From Bradyrhizobium genosp. L (lineage in GTDB: Bacteria; Pseudomonadota; Alphaproteobacteria; Rhizobiales; Xanthobacteraceae), in contig NZ_CP061378.1 of NCBI RefSeq assembly GCF_015624485.1, positions 1,674,001 to 1,738,000 on the forward strand: a DNA stretch of 64,000 nucleotides. The letters run 5' to 3'. Positions within the stretch are counted from its first letter, which is position 1. The number at the start of each line of letters is the position of its first letter. Below are positions 56,346-64,000 of this stretch, piece by piece. The notes beneath the pieces are model-generated. The model ran no database searches. It had not been told where the DNA came from and was given only the letters and a program-made list of their open reading frames with translations. The position numbers and the translations under genes are program-made.

Positions 56346-56390
56346 CTGCCGCATCGCGCGCAGACAATTCAGGGTTCAGCGAACAGGAGT

Positions 56391-57422
56391 ATGTCAGTGA
56401 AGGCCGTCTACAGCGAAAAACACCGCAGCCACGATCCGCAATTCTTCCTGGTGCGCGGTGTGGTCCAGCGCACCACCGAGCAGCCCGAACGTGCCGATCG
56501 CCTGCTCGCGGGATTGAAGGCGGGCAAGCACACGCTGGTCGAGCCTGTCGCGTTCGGGCAGGGGCCGCGCGCCCGCGTGCACAGCCCGGAATATCTGGGC
56601 TTCCTTGCAACCGCCTTCGAGGAATGGACCGCGCTCGGCGATTCCGGACCGGAGATGATTGCGAACATCCACCCCGTGCGCAACGCCGCGACCTATCCGA
56701 CGCATATCGTAGGTCGGCTCGGCTGGCACACCGCCGACACCGCGGCGCCGATCGGGCCGGGCACCTGGGCCGGCGCCTGCGCGTCGAGCGACGTCGCTGT
56801 CACCGCGGCGCAGATGGTGCTCGACGGCGACGATGCCGTTTACGCGCTGTGCCGTCCGCCCGGCCATCACGCCTATCGCGATATGGCCGGCGGTTTCTGC
56901 TTCCTCAACAACAGCGCGATCGCGGCCGAGCATCTGCGCCAGAAGCACGAGCGGGTCGCGATCCTCGACGTCGACGTGCATCACGGCAACGGCACGCAGG
57001 GCATCTTCTACGAGCGGCCGGACGTCTTCACGGTCTCGATCCATGCCGATCCCTCGTTCTTCTATCCGTTCGTCTGGGGCTACGCGCACGAGCGCGGTGC
57101 CGGACCCGGGCTCGGCGCCAATCTCAACATTCCCCTCGCGCGAGGCACCGGAGACGACGGCTACATGCAGGCGCTCGCGACCGCCGAGAAGGCGATCCGC
57201 GCCTTTGCGCCGACTGCACTCGTGGTCGCGCTCGGTCTCGATGCTTCCGAAAAAGATCCGCTTGCCGGGCTCGCCGTGACCACCGACGGCTTTCGTCGCA
57301 TCGGCGAGGGGCTCGCGCGAATCGGCTTGCCGACCGTGCTGGTGCAGGAGGGTGGCTATCTCTCCGACATCCTCGGCGCCAACCTGACCTCCGTGCTCGG
57401 AGGGTTCGAAGCGGCGCGCTGA
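56391..57422 (+). CDS. Acetylpolyamine amidohydrolase / HDAC-family deacetylase
   Basis: 343 residues of the histone-deacetylase superfamily in the class of bacterial acetylpolyamine amidohydrolases. Zinc and catalytic residues: RPPGHHAYRD, ILDVDVHHGNGTQGIFYERP and LGLDASEKDPL, followed by VQEGGYL. AGGAG lies 3 bp before the ATG. The protein removes an acetyl group from an acetylated amine such as acetylputrescine or an acetyl-amino acid. It follows GntR by 45 bp and is probably co-regulated with the divergent catabolic operon. Confidence 0.88.
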   Translation: MSVKAVYSEKHRSHDPQFFLVRGVVQRTTEQPERADRLLAGLKAGKHTLVEPVAFGQGPRARVHSPEYLGFLATAFEEWTALGDSGPEMIANIHPVRNAATYPTHIVGRLGWHTADTAAPIGPGTWAGACASSDVAVTAAQMVLDGDDAVYALCRPPGHHAYRDMAGGFCFLNNSAIAAEHLRQKHERVAILDVDVHHGNGTQGIFYERPDVFTVSIHADPSFFYPFVWGYAHERGAGPGLGANLNIPLARGTGDDGYMQALATAEKAIRAFAPTALVVALGLDASEKDPLAGLAVTTDGFRRIGEGLARIGLPTVLVQEGGYLSDILGANLTSVLGGFEAAR

Positions 57423-57433
57423 AGCGCCATCGC

Positions 57434-57518
57434 GTCATTGCGAGGAGCGATAGCGACGAAGCAATCCATTCCTCCGCTTGTGGCACGATGGAATGCTTCG
57501 CTCCGCTCGCAATGACGT
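57434..57518. repeat. Extragenic palindromic repeat (CGTCATTGCGAG type)
   Basis: Inverted arms CGTCATTGCGAGGAGCG (left) and CGCTCCGCTCGCAATGACG (right, ending 57518) with further pairing GAAGCAATCCATT/GATGGAATGCTTC inside. It separates the deacetylase gene from the sugar cluster; the remaining AT-rich stretch 57519-57626 should hold the GntR promoter. Confidence 0.83.
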
Positions 57519-57626
57519 GGGGATGGTGCATCCCCCGTCACCAAAAGTAAGATTATATGACTAGGAATTGCCGCTGACTTGTGGTCATCCTTGCGGATGA
57601 GCCGATCAGGGGTAACCGATCGATCG

Positions 57627-58400
57627 ATGACGTCCGGCCTGGTGATCATTCCGGCGCGGCGCGCGCATTCCAATCACGCCGAGATCGCGCGCAGCATCGG
57701 CATCGACATCATCTCCGGCCGTCACGCCGAGGGTGCGCGGCTGCCCGGTGATGCCGAGCTCACCGCAAGCTTCGGTGTCTCGCGTCCGGTGCTGCGCGAG
57801 AGCATCAAGACGCTGGTGGCCAAAGGCCTGCTCACGACCAAGGCGCGGGTCGGCACCGTGGTGCGCGGCCGCGGCGCCTGGAACATGTTCGATGCCGATG
57901 TGCTGGCTTGGCATCTCGACGTCGGAATCGACAAGCAGTTCCTCGGCGATCTCGCCGAGATCAGACTGGCGATCGAGCCGCGCGCCGCCGCGCTGGCCGC
58001 GTTGCGCCGGTCCGAGGCCGACATCGCGGAGCTGCGCCGCTGCGTCGAGACCATGCGGCGCGAGCCCTCCGATTCTGATGCCTTCACGGATGGGGATCTG
58101 GCGCTGCACATCGCGGTCGCCAATGCGTCCGGCAATCCGTTCATGCGTTCCGTGGACGGCGTGATCGAGGCCGCGTTGCGCGCCTCGTTCGTCGTCAGTG
58201 CGCCGGTCGATCCCGATGACCGCGAGACGGTGCTGACCTGGCACCAGCGTATCGTCGATGCGATCGCCGATGGTCGTGCCGTCGACGCCGCCACCGCTAT
58301 GACCGGCGCCATCTTCCACGGCATCCGCCGCCACGGCGCGACGGTGGTCGATCCTGCTTCGTACGACAGCAAGGGTGCTGCCGCCAAATCCGAGCCGTGA
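57627..58400 (+). CDS. GntR/FadR-type regulator of the sugar cluster
   Basis: 257 residues from ATG 57627, with AGGGG 9 bp upstream (57597 and 57579 are alternatives). Winged helix AEIARSIGIDIISGRHAEGA then ELTASFGVSRPVLRESIKTL; FCD effector domain with AEIRLAIEPRAAALAALRRS and ALHIAVANASGNPF. First gene of an operon with sugar oxidation enzymes, so it likely responds to a sugar acid such as 2-keto-3-deoxy-galactonate or arabinonate. Confidence 0.88.
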   Translation: MTSGLVIIPARRAHSNHAEIARSIGIDIISGRHAEGARLPGDAELTASFGVSRPVLRESIKTLVAKGLLTTKARVGTVVRGRGAWNMFDADVLAWHLDVGIDKQFLGDLAEIRLAIEPRAAALAALRRSEADIAELRRCVETMRREPSDSDAFTDGDLALHIAVANASGNPFMRSVDGVIEAALRASFVVSAPVDPDDRETVLTWHQRIVDAIADGRAVDAATAMTGAIFHGIRRHGATVVDPASYDSKGAAAKSEP

Positions 58401-58409
58401 GGACCTGTT

Positions 58410-59339
58410 GTGAGCGAAGCGCTCCGCATCGCCATCGTCGGTTTCGGCGCGATCGCGCAGCGCCAGCACGTGCCGGCGATCGCGAAGACCGCAGGCGCAG
58501 CGCTCGTCGCCGTCGTCGATCCCGTCAATTCGCCGGCGGACCAGCCGCATTTCCGCGACCTCGAAGAGCTGCTGCGTGACGGTCCCGAGATCGATGCGGT
58601 CGCGCTGTGCACGCCGCCGCAGGTGCGTCGCGCCCAGGCCGCCACTGCGCTTGCGGCGGGCAAGCATGTGTTGCTGGAAAAGCCGCCGGGCGCCACCGTC
58701 AGCGAACTCGCGCCGCTGATCGCGGCCGCGCATGAGGCGGGACGGACGCTGTTTGCGGCCTGGCATTCGCGTTACGCGCCCGCCGTCGAGCCGGCGCGGC
58801 ATTTGCTGGCCGGCCGCAACATCGCCAAGGTGACGATCATCTGGAAGGAAGACGTGCGGGTCTGGCATCCGGGCCAGGCCTGGATCTTCGAGGCCGGTGG
58901 TTTTGGCGTGTTCGATCCCGGCATCAACGCGCTGTCGGTGTTGACCCGCATCCTGCTGCAGCCGGTGTTTGCCCGAAAGGCGGAATTGATGTTCCCGTCC
59001 AACCGGCAGGCGCCGATCGCGGCGGAACTCGAATTGTCTGACGCGAACGGCACGCCTGTTCATGCCGAGTTCGATTTCCGCCAGGCCGGTCCGCCGAGCT
59101 GGGAGATCGTGTGCGAGACCAATGCGGGACCGGTGGCGCTGTTGAAGGGCGGGCGGCAATTGCTCGATGGCGGCCGGCTGGTCGTCGACGCCGAGAAGGA
59201 TGAATATCCCGCGCTCTATCGCCACTTCCTCGCACTGACTGCGGACGGCGGATCCGACGTCGATCTGGCGCCCTTGCAGCTCGTCGCCGACAGCTTCATG
59301 CTGGGACGTCGGCGCCTCGTCGAGGCGTTTGAGGACTGA
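58410..59339 (+). CDS. Gfo/Idh/MocA oxidoreductase, D-galactose or L-arabinose 1-dehydrogenase
   Basis: 309 residues from GTG 58410. NAD(P) loop GFGAIAQRQHVPAI, the Lys-containing EKPPGATVSEL and LFAAWHSRYAPAVEPARHLL, which match the bacterial galactose/arabinose 1-dehydrogenase group; FDPGINALSVLTRIL is the substrate-domain block. It oxidises the aldose to its lactone. Followed by mutarotase and lactonase genes, so the cluster supplies an oxidative, non-phosphorylating route. Confidence 0.87.
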   Translation: MSEALRIAIVGFGAIAQRQHVPAIAKTAGAALVAVVDPVNSPADQPHFRDLEELLRDGPEIDAVALCTPPQVRRAQAATALAAGKHVLLEKPPGATVSELAPLIAAAHEAGRTLFAAWHSRYAPAVEPARHLLAGRNIAKVTIIWKEDVRVWHPGQAWIFEAGGFGVFDPGINALSVLTRILLQPVFARKAELMFPSNRQAPIAAELELSDANGTPVHAEFDFRQAGPPSWEIVCETNAGPVALLKGGRQLLDGGRLVVDAEKDEYPALYRHFLALTADGGSDVDLAPLQLVADSFMLGRRRLVEAFED

Positions 59340-59341
59340 TC

Positions 59342-60412
59342 ATGACCAAAGCCACCATCGATCGCGCGCCCTTTGGCAAAATGCCCGACGGCACCGTGGT
59401 CGAGCGCGTGACGCTGCGCGGCCTGGGCGGCTTCGAGGCCGTCATTCTTCCGTTCGGGGCGACGATGCAGGCGCTGTTGACGCCCGACCGCGAGGGGCAT
59501 TGCGACGACATCGTGCTCGGCCACGACGATTTCGACGGCTATCTCGCGCAGCGCAAATTCTTCGGCGCGACCATCGGGCGCTACGCCAACCGGATCGCCG
59601 GCGCGCGTTTCATGCTCGACGGCGCGGCAGTGGCGCTCGATGCCAACAACGGCCCCAATGCGCTGCATGGCGGGCCGCATGGATTCGACCGCAGGCTCTG
59701 GCAGATCGCCGAGCTCACCGACAGTCCGGGGCCGACACTGGTGCTGGAGCGTGAGAGCCCGGATGGCGAGGAAGGCTATCCCGGCAACCTCGCGACGCGC
59801 GTGACCTATCGCGTCCGCAGCGCAACCGAGCTCTCGGTGACGTATGAGGCGACCACCGATCGCCCGACATTCCTGAACCTGACCAACCATAGTTTCTTCA
59901 ATCTCGACGGCGCGCGTTCGGGCACCCAGATCCTCGATCACCGGCTGACGATCGCTTCCGATCATTTCCTCGCGGTCGACGCGACCGCGATCCCGCTGCC
60001 CCAGCCGCCGCGCGCCGTCGACGGCACGCCGTTCGATTTCCGCAGGCCAATCGCGATCGGCGCGCGCATCAGGATGAACGACGAGCAGCTCCGGCTCGGC
60101 CGCGGCTACGACCATAATTTCTGTCTGGCCGCTGGTACCGGCCTGCACTTCGCCGCGCGCCTGGAGTCGCCGCGCAGCGGCCGGGTGCTGGAGCTGTTCA
60201 CCGATCAGCCGGGATTGCAGTTCTACTCCGGCAACTTCCTCGACGGCTCCACGGCCGGCAAGGGCGGCCGGCTGTACCGGCAGTCGGATGCGCTGTGCCT
60301 CGAGCCGCATGCCTGGCCCGATACGCCGAACCGGCCGGACTTTCCGTCGGCGCGGCTCGATCCCGGGCAGATCTACCGGCGCACCATCGTCTATCGCTTC
60401 TCCACGCTGTGA
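59342..60412 (+). CDS. galM: Aldose 1-epimerase (mutarotase)
   Basis: 356 residues, normal for GalM. Catalytic region: IGRYANRIAGARF, NALHGGPHGFDRRLW (His), LTNHSFFNL (His), and a late glutamate in LEPHAWPDTPN. It equilibrates alpha and beta aldose anomers, supplying the anomer used by the dehydrogenase encoded 2 bp upstream. Confidence 0.92.
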   Translation: MTKATIDRAPFGKMPDGTVVERVTLRGLGGFEAVILPFGATMQALLTPDREGHCDDIVLGHDDFDGYLAQRKFFGATIGRYANRIAGARFMLDGAAVALDANNGPNALHGGPHGFDRRLWQIAELTDSPGPTLVLERESPDGEEGYPGNLATRVTYRVRSATELSVTYEATTDRPTFLNLTNHSFFNLDGARSGTQILDHRLTIASDHFLAVDATAIPLPQPPRAVDGTPFDFRRPIAIGARIRMNDEQLRLGRGYDHNFCLAAGTGLHFAARLESPRSGRVLELFTDQPGLQFYSGNFLDGSTAGKGGRLYRQSDALCLEPHAWPDTPNRPDFPSARLDPGQIYRRTIVYRFSTL

Positions 60413-60420
60413 GCATTGCA

Positions 60421-61311
60421 ATGACTGTGTCGATCGAAGACGTGCCGACATCCGTGCTGTCGGCCGAACGTTGCCATCTCGGCGAGGGCCCGACCTACGA
60501 CGCCACAACCGACACGGCGTGGTGGTTCGACATCCGCGAGCGGCGCCTGTTCGAGCATCGCTTTGCGGAGGGACGGACCGTCATCCATGCGCTGCCCAAC
60601 AAGGCGAGTGCGCTGGCGCGGATCGATGATGCGCGGCAGCTGATCCTCACCGAGAACGGGCTTTATGTCCGGGACGTCGCCACCGGTCGCCTGGAGTTGT
60701 TCGCCGCGCTGGAAGCCGACAATGCCGCGACGCGCTCCAACGATGCGCGGGTGCATCCGTCCGGCACGTTCTGGCTCGGCACCATGGGGAAGCGCGCGGA
60801 GAAAGGCGCGGGCGCGATCTACGCGCTGCATCGTGGGCGGATCACGCGGCTCTATCCTGACATCACGATCCCGAATGCGATCTGCTTTTCGCCCGCCGGC
60901 GACATCGGCTATTTCGCCGATACCGAGATCAACGTGCTGTATCGTGTGCCGCTCGATCCATCGACCGGATTGCCGGTCGGCGAGCACGCTGCGCTGATCA
61001 GGCACGAGGGCGTCGGCGGCATCGACGGCGCGGTGGTCGATGCCGACGGGCTGATCTGGAACGCGCGATGGGGCGGCGGCTGCATCGACGTCTACGATCC
61101 CGCGGGCCGTCATCTGCGCTCGCTGCGGGTGCCGGCGACGCAATCGAGCTGCCCGGCCTTTGTCGGCCGCGATTTCTCGCGCGTGCTGGTGACATCGGCC
61201 TGGCAGGACATGGACGAGACGCAGCGCGCTGCCGATCCGGAGCATGGCAAGACGTTTCTGCTCGACGCCGCGGCGCGCGGCCGCGCCGAGGCGGACGTCA
61301 AACTGTCCTGA
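60421..61311 (+). CDS. SMP-30/gluconolactonase-family sugar lactonase
   Basis: 296 residues from ATG 60421 (longer frame from 60295 is a shadow). Six-bladed propeller: metal Glu in CHLGEGPTYD, then WWFDIRERRLFEH, GTFWLGTMGKRAEKGAGAIY, Asn in ITIPNAICFSP and Asp in GGIDGAVVDADGLIWNARWG. It hydrolyses the aldonolactone made by the dehydrogenase. The dehydratase and aldolase or dehydrogenase needed to finish the route are elsewhere. Confidence 0.9.
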   Translation: MTVSIEDVPTSVLSAERCHLGEGPTYDATTDTAWWFDIRERRLFEHRFAEGRTVIHALPNKASALARIDDARQLILTENGLYVRDVATGRLELFAALEADNAATRSNDARVHPSGTFWLGTMGKRAEKGAGAIYALHRGRITRLYPDITIPNAICFSPAGDIGYFADTEINVLYRVPLDPSTGLPVGEHAALIRHEGVGGIDGAVVDADGLIWNARWGGGCIDVYDPAGRHLRSLRVPATQSSCPAFVGRDFSRVLVTSAWQDMDETQRAADPEHGKTFLLDAAARGRAEADVKLS

Positions 61312-61341
61312 CATCAGCCGCCTTGTTGACGCGACCTGATC

Positions 61342-61361
61342 ATTTGTACGATAGTACAAAT
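61342..61361 (+). promoter_or_regulatory. TetR operator abutting the start codon
   Basis: ATTTGTAC-GATA-GTACAAAT, perfect 8-bp arms around 4 bp, ends one base before the ATG at 61362. The position implies autorepression at a transcript with a very short or absent leader. Confidence 0.65.
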
Positions 61362-62102
61362 ATGGTCCGCAGACCCGCCAAGAACGAGCCAAAGGCCGAA
61401 CTCAAGGCCGTCAGCAGCCGCAAGCCGAACATGCGCGAGGCGATTCTCGCTGCGGCCGAGGAATTGTTCTCGACCTACGGCTTCAACGCGGTGTCGGTGC
61501 GCGACATCGCACAGGCCGCCGGCGCCAATCCCGGCAGCGTGACCTACCACTTCAAGACCAAGGACGGCCTGCTGCTGGAGATCTACCGGCGGCATTGCGG
61601 TCCGATGAACCTGCGGCGCTCCGAACTACTGGCGGCTGCGCGACGCGTGCGCGACTTGCAGGACCGGCTGGAGGCGGTCGTGCGTGCCTATGTGTTGCCG
61701 GCCTTCACGTCGGGCAGCGATCTCGCCGGCGGCGGCACCCGCTTCACGCGGCTGCGCGCGATCATGTCGGCCGAGGGCAACGAGGTGGTGCGCAAGATCA
61801 TCGCGCAGACCTTCGACGACACCAGCCACGCCTTCGTCGACGCGATCCATGAAAGCCTGCCGCATATCCCGCGCACCGACATCGTCTGGCGCAGCCACTT
61901 CCTGCTCGGCGCGCTCTATTACACGCTGGTGACGCCGGAGCGCGTTTCCCGCCTGTCGCGCGGCAGTGCCGACGGCACCGATGCGGGCCAGGCGATCGAG
62001 GAACTGGTTCACGCCACCGTCGCCTCGCTGCAGGCCGCGCCGCTCGATCCGGCGACGCCGCTGCGGCGCAGGGCCCCGGTCGCAGCCAAGAGCGAAAGCT
62101 AA
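61362..62102 (+). CDS. TetR-family regulator
   Basis: 246 residues from ATG 61362; the frame from 61068 includes unrelated upstream sequence. Basic N-terminal arm (RRPAKNEPKAELKAVSSRKP), HTH SVRDIAQAAGANPGSVTYHF, then a ligand domain resembling CerR/TetR_C_24 types. An operator immediately precedes the start. It leads a three-gene unit with the next two genes (24-bp gap). Confidence 0.87.
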   Translation: MVRRPAKNEPKAELKAVSSRKPNMREAILAAAEELFSTYGFNAVSVRDIAQAAGANPGSVTYHFKTKDGLLLEIYRRHCGPMNLRRSELLAAARRVRDLQDRLEAVVRAYVLPAFTSGSDLAGGGTRFTRLRAIMSAEGNEVVRKIIAQTFDDTSHAFVDAIHESLPHIPRTDIVWRSHFLLGALYYTLVTPERVSRLSRGSADGTDAGQAIEELVHATVASLQAAPLDPATPLRRRAPVAAKSES

Positions 62103-62126
62103 CCTCAACCTGCCGGGTGCGCTGAC

Positions 62127-62996
62127 ATGGAAAAACTCAAGCTGCGGACCGTGCTCGGCAACCATCCGCACGTCGCGGCGGTCAAGTCCGGCGAGCTGCG
62201 CTCCGACCTGTTCGATCTCGACTTTGCCGAGTTCACGCCGACCCACACCGCATTCAAGCCGATGGTCCGCGAGCAGGCGTTCGACGTCTGCGAGATGGCG
62301 ATCGTGACCTATCTGATGGCCAAAGCGCACGGCAAGCCGATAGTGCTGCTGCCGGCGGCGATGCTCGGCCGCTTCCAGCACGGCCATGCGCTTTACCGCG
62401 CGGATCGCGGCGCGCTCGCGCCCGCCGATCTCGCCGGCAAGCGGGTCGGCATCCGCTCGTTCACCACCACCACGGGCGCCTGGATGCGCGGCATCCTCGC
62501 CAATGATTACGGTGTCGATCTCGACAGCATCGATTGGATCACCTTCGAGGAGGCGCACGTCGCCGAGTATGTCGACCGGACCACGCGCGCGCCTGCCGGG
62601 AAGACCATCATCCAGATGCTGAAGGACGGCGAGCTCGACGCGGTGCTCGGCGAAACCTCGAGCGATCCCGCGCTGAAACCGTTGCTGGCCGATCCGGCCG
62701 GAGAGGCCGCGCGCTGGCATCAGCGGCATGGCGTCGTGCCGGTCAATCATCTGGTGGTGGTCAGCGGGCAACTCGCGGCATCGCGGCCCGATGTGGTGCG
62801 AGGGCTCTATGAGCTGCTCAAGCGCAATAAGGCGAGCGCGGGCTCGCCCGGCACGCCTGACGTCGTGCCGTTCGGCGTCGAGGCGAACCGCAAGTCTCTG
62901 CAAATGATCGTCGACTATTGCGTCCAGCAGGCGCTGATCCCCCGGCGCGTCGCGGTGGAGGAGCTGTTCGACGACACAACACGGGAACTGAATTGA
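62127..62996 (+). CDS. 4,5-dihydroxyphthalate decarboxylase / substrate-binding-fold protein
   Basis: 289 residues without a signal peptide. The pattern REQAFDVCEMAIVTYLMAKA, then LPAAMLGRFQHGHALYRA and DLAGKRVGIRSFTTTTGAWM, matches the dihydroxyphthalate decarboxylase group, cytoplasmic enzymes with the fold of periplasmic binding proteins. Aromatic decarboxylation is plausible but not established; it could bind rather than convert. It is coupled by TGATG to a dehydrogenase gene. Confidence 0.68.
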   Translation: MEKLKLRTVLGNHPHVAAVKSGELRSDLFDLDFAEFTPTHTAFKPMVREQAFDVCEMAIVTYLMAKAHGKPIVLLPAAMLGRFQHGHALYRADRGALAPADLAGKRVGIRSFTTTTGAWMRGILANDYGVDLDSIDWITFEEAHVAEYVDRTTRAPAGKTIIQMLKDGELDAVLGETSSDPALKPLLADPAGEAARWHQRHGVVPVNHLVVVSGQLAASRPDVVRGLYELLKRNKASAGSPGTPDVVPFGVEANRKSLQMIVDYCVQQALIPRRVAVEELFDDTTRELN

Positions 62997-63919
62997 TGAC
63001 AATCTCGAACGATCCGCGGCAATGGCAGATCGGCATGCTCGGCTATGGCGAAGTCGGTCGCATCCTCGCCGAGGACCTGCGCAAGCAGGGCGCCAAGGTC
63101 TCCGCTTACGACATCAAGCTCGGGGGCGAGCAGGGCGCGCCGTTGCGCAAGCATGCGGCGGAGATTGGCGTCGAGCTGATGCGATCCCACGCCGACCTTG
63201 CCGCGCAAGCCGATTTCATCGTCTCCGCGGTGACCGCGAGCCAGGACGTGCCGGTGGCCGACGCCTGCGCGCCCGCGATCAGGAATGGCGCCTGGTTCCT
63301 CGACTTCAATTCGGCATCACCCGGCGCCAAGCGCCGTGCCGCCGCTCGGATCGACGGCGCCGGCGGCCGCTATGTCGAGGGCGCGGTGATGACCTCGCTG
63401 CCGCCATACCGGATCAAGGTGCCGTTGCTGCTTGGCGGCGCCGGCGCGCGGGAATTGGCGCCGCTGCTGGTGACATTGGGCTTCGCCGCCAAAGTGGCGA
63501 GCGACGAGCTCGGCGTCTCCTCGGCGGTCAAGATGTGCCGCAGCATCATGATCAAGGGCCTGGAGGCGATGGTGATCGAGAGTTTTACCACCGCGCGCGC
63601 CTATGGCGTCGAGGACGCGGTGCTGGCTTCGCTGAAGGAAACCTTCCCCACCATCGACTGGGAAAAGCAGGGCGCCTATTTCTTCCAGCGCGTGATCGAG
63701 CACGGCCGGCGGCGCGCCGAGGAAGTGCGCGAGGTGGCGGAGACCGTGCGCGAGGCCGGGCTTGCGCCCTGGTCGGCATCCGGCACCGCGGAGCGGCAGG
63801 CCTGGATCGCCGATCTTGCCGATGAGGGCGTGTTCGGGACCAAGGGAACGGCGGACTTCGCCCGCAGCGCGGACTGGCGCACCGAGGCCGACCGGATCCT
63901 GGCGCGGATCAAATCCTGA
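62996..63919 (+). CDS. NAD(P)-dependent beta-hydroxyacid dehydrogenase-like protein (DUF1932)
   Basis: 307 residues from ATG 62996 overlapping the previous stop. Rossmann loop GMLGYGEVGRILAEDL; substrate block DFNSASPGAKRRAA; lysine in SSAVKMCRSIMIKGLEAMVI; C-terminal DUF1932-type helices with WEKQGAYFFQRVIEHGRRRA. Related to 6-phosphogluconate and 3-hydroxyisobutyrate dehydrogenases. Substrate unknown. Longer frame from 62918 is a shadow. Confidence 0.85.
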   Translation: MTISNDPRQWQIGMLGYGEVGRILAEDLRKQGAKVSAYDIKLGGEQGAPLRKHAAEIGVELMRSHADLAAQADFIVSAVTASQDVPVADACAPAIRNGAWFLDFNSASPGAKRRAAARIDGAGGRYVEGAVMTSLPPYRIKVPLLLGGAGARELAPLLVTLGFAAKVASDELGVSSAVKMCRSIMIKGLEAMVIESFTTARAYGVEDAVLASLKETFPTIDWEKQGAYFFQRVIEHGRRRAEEVREVAETVREAGLAPWSASGTAERQAWIADLADEGVFGTKGTADFARSADWRTEADRILARIKS

Positions 63920-63928
63920 CCGGTCCGT

Positions 63929-63948
63929 ACGCGGCGCATCCGCCGCGT
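63929..63948 (+). terminator. GC-rich hairpin after the dehydrogenase gene
   Basis: ACGCGGCG-CATC-CGCCGCGT is a perfect 8-bp stem 9 bp past the stop codon; no T-run follows. The last bases of the window (CTGGAGGC) look like a ribosome site for a gene starting beyond the edge. Confidence 0.45.
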
Positions 63949-64000
63949 TCCCTGTAGCCGCGCGATGCGCTATTGCTCCGGGAACGTTTTTCCTGGAGGC

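Overview
The window is GC-rich alphaproteobacterial chromosome. Codon use, gene content, several families of extragenic palindromic repeats and small lineage-type exported proteins all suggest Bradyrhizobium or a close relative. This is an inference from family knowledge; no rRNA, tRNA or other taxonomic marker lies here. I see no phage, IS element, CRISPR array or RNA gene. About 52 genes are supported, most in short operons for uptake and breakdown of small carbon compounds, each next to its own regulator.

Layout. 1-3.7 kb: branched-chain amino acid type ABC operon (binding protein, LivH, LivM-LivG fusion cut by the window edge). 4-6.4 kb: a DapA-family enzyme lacking canonical motifs, a frameshifted TauE/SafE permease and small ORFs. 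6.4-10.5 kb: a TonB-dependent receptor and a divergent, isolated EF-Tu paralogue. 11.5-18.2 kb: end of the protocatechuate/gallate meta-cleavage pathway (4-oxalomesaconate hydratase, RraA-type aldolase) with two MFS carriers, a 2-hydroxyacid dehydrogenase and a divergent LysR gene. 18.3-25.1 kb: mixed small units (LysR/NmrA pair, amidotransferase, membrane protein with a tandem-repeat tail, cytochrome b561, Lrp/ald pair). 25.4-32.2 kb: an IclR gene divergent from leuC-leuD-leuB homologues that are translationally coupled to an SsuABC-type transporter. 33-41 kb: complete D-glucarate/galactarate pathway (garD, semialdehyde dehydrogenase, gudD, kdgD, LysR, permease), with a shared operator-promoter module upstream of kdgD and the permease. 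41.3-46.3 kb: acyltransferase-like hydrolase, desaturase, two TetR genes, a DUF3313 lipoprotein under a clear TetR operator, a DUF2147 protein.

46.3-57.4 kb is the most interesting region. An eight-gene minus-strand operon encodes a class II aldolase, a dipeptide-type ABC importer, a GhrA-like reductase, a hydroxylysine-kinase-like phosphotransferase and a class III PLP enzyme resembling phospho-lyases. It diverges from a GntR/FCD regulator followed by an acetylpolyamine-amidohydrolase-like deacetylase. Two 17-bp direct repeats 33 bp apart lie in the divergent promoter. Together this looks like uptake, phosphorylation and phospho-elimination of a hydroxylated, possibly N-acetylated, amine.

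57.6-61.3 kb: GntR-controlled oxidative galactose/arabinose cluster (1-dehydrogenase, mutarotase, lactonase). 61.3-63.9 kb: a TetR gene with an operator abutting its start codon, a dihydroxyphthalate-decarboxylase-like protein and a DUF1932-type dehydrogenase.
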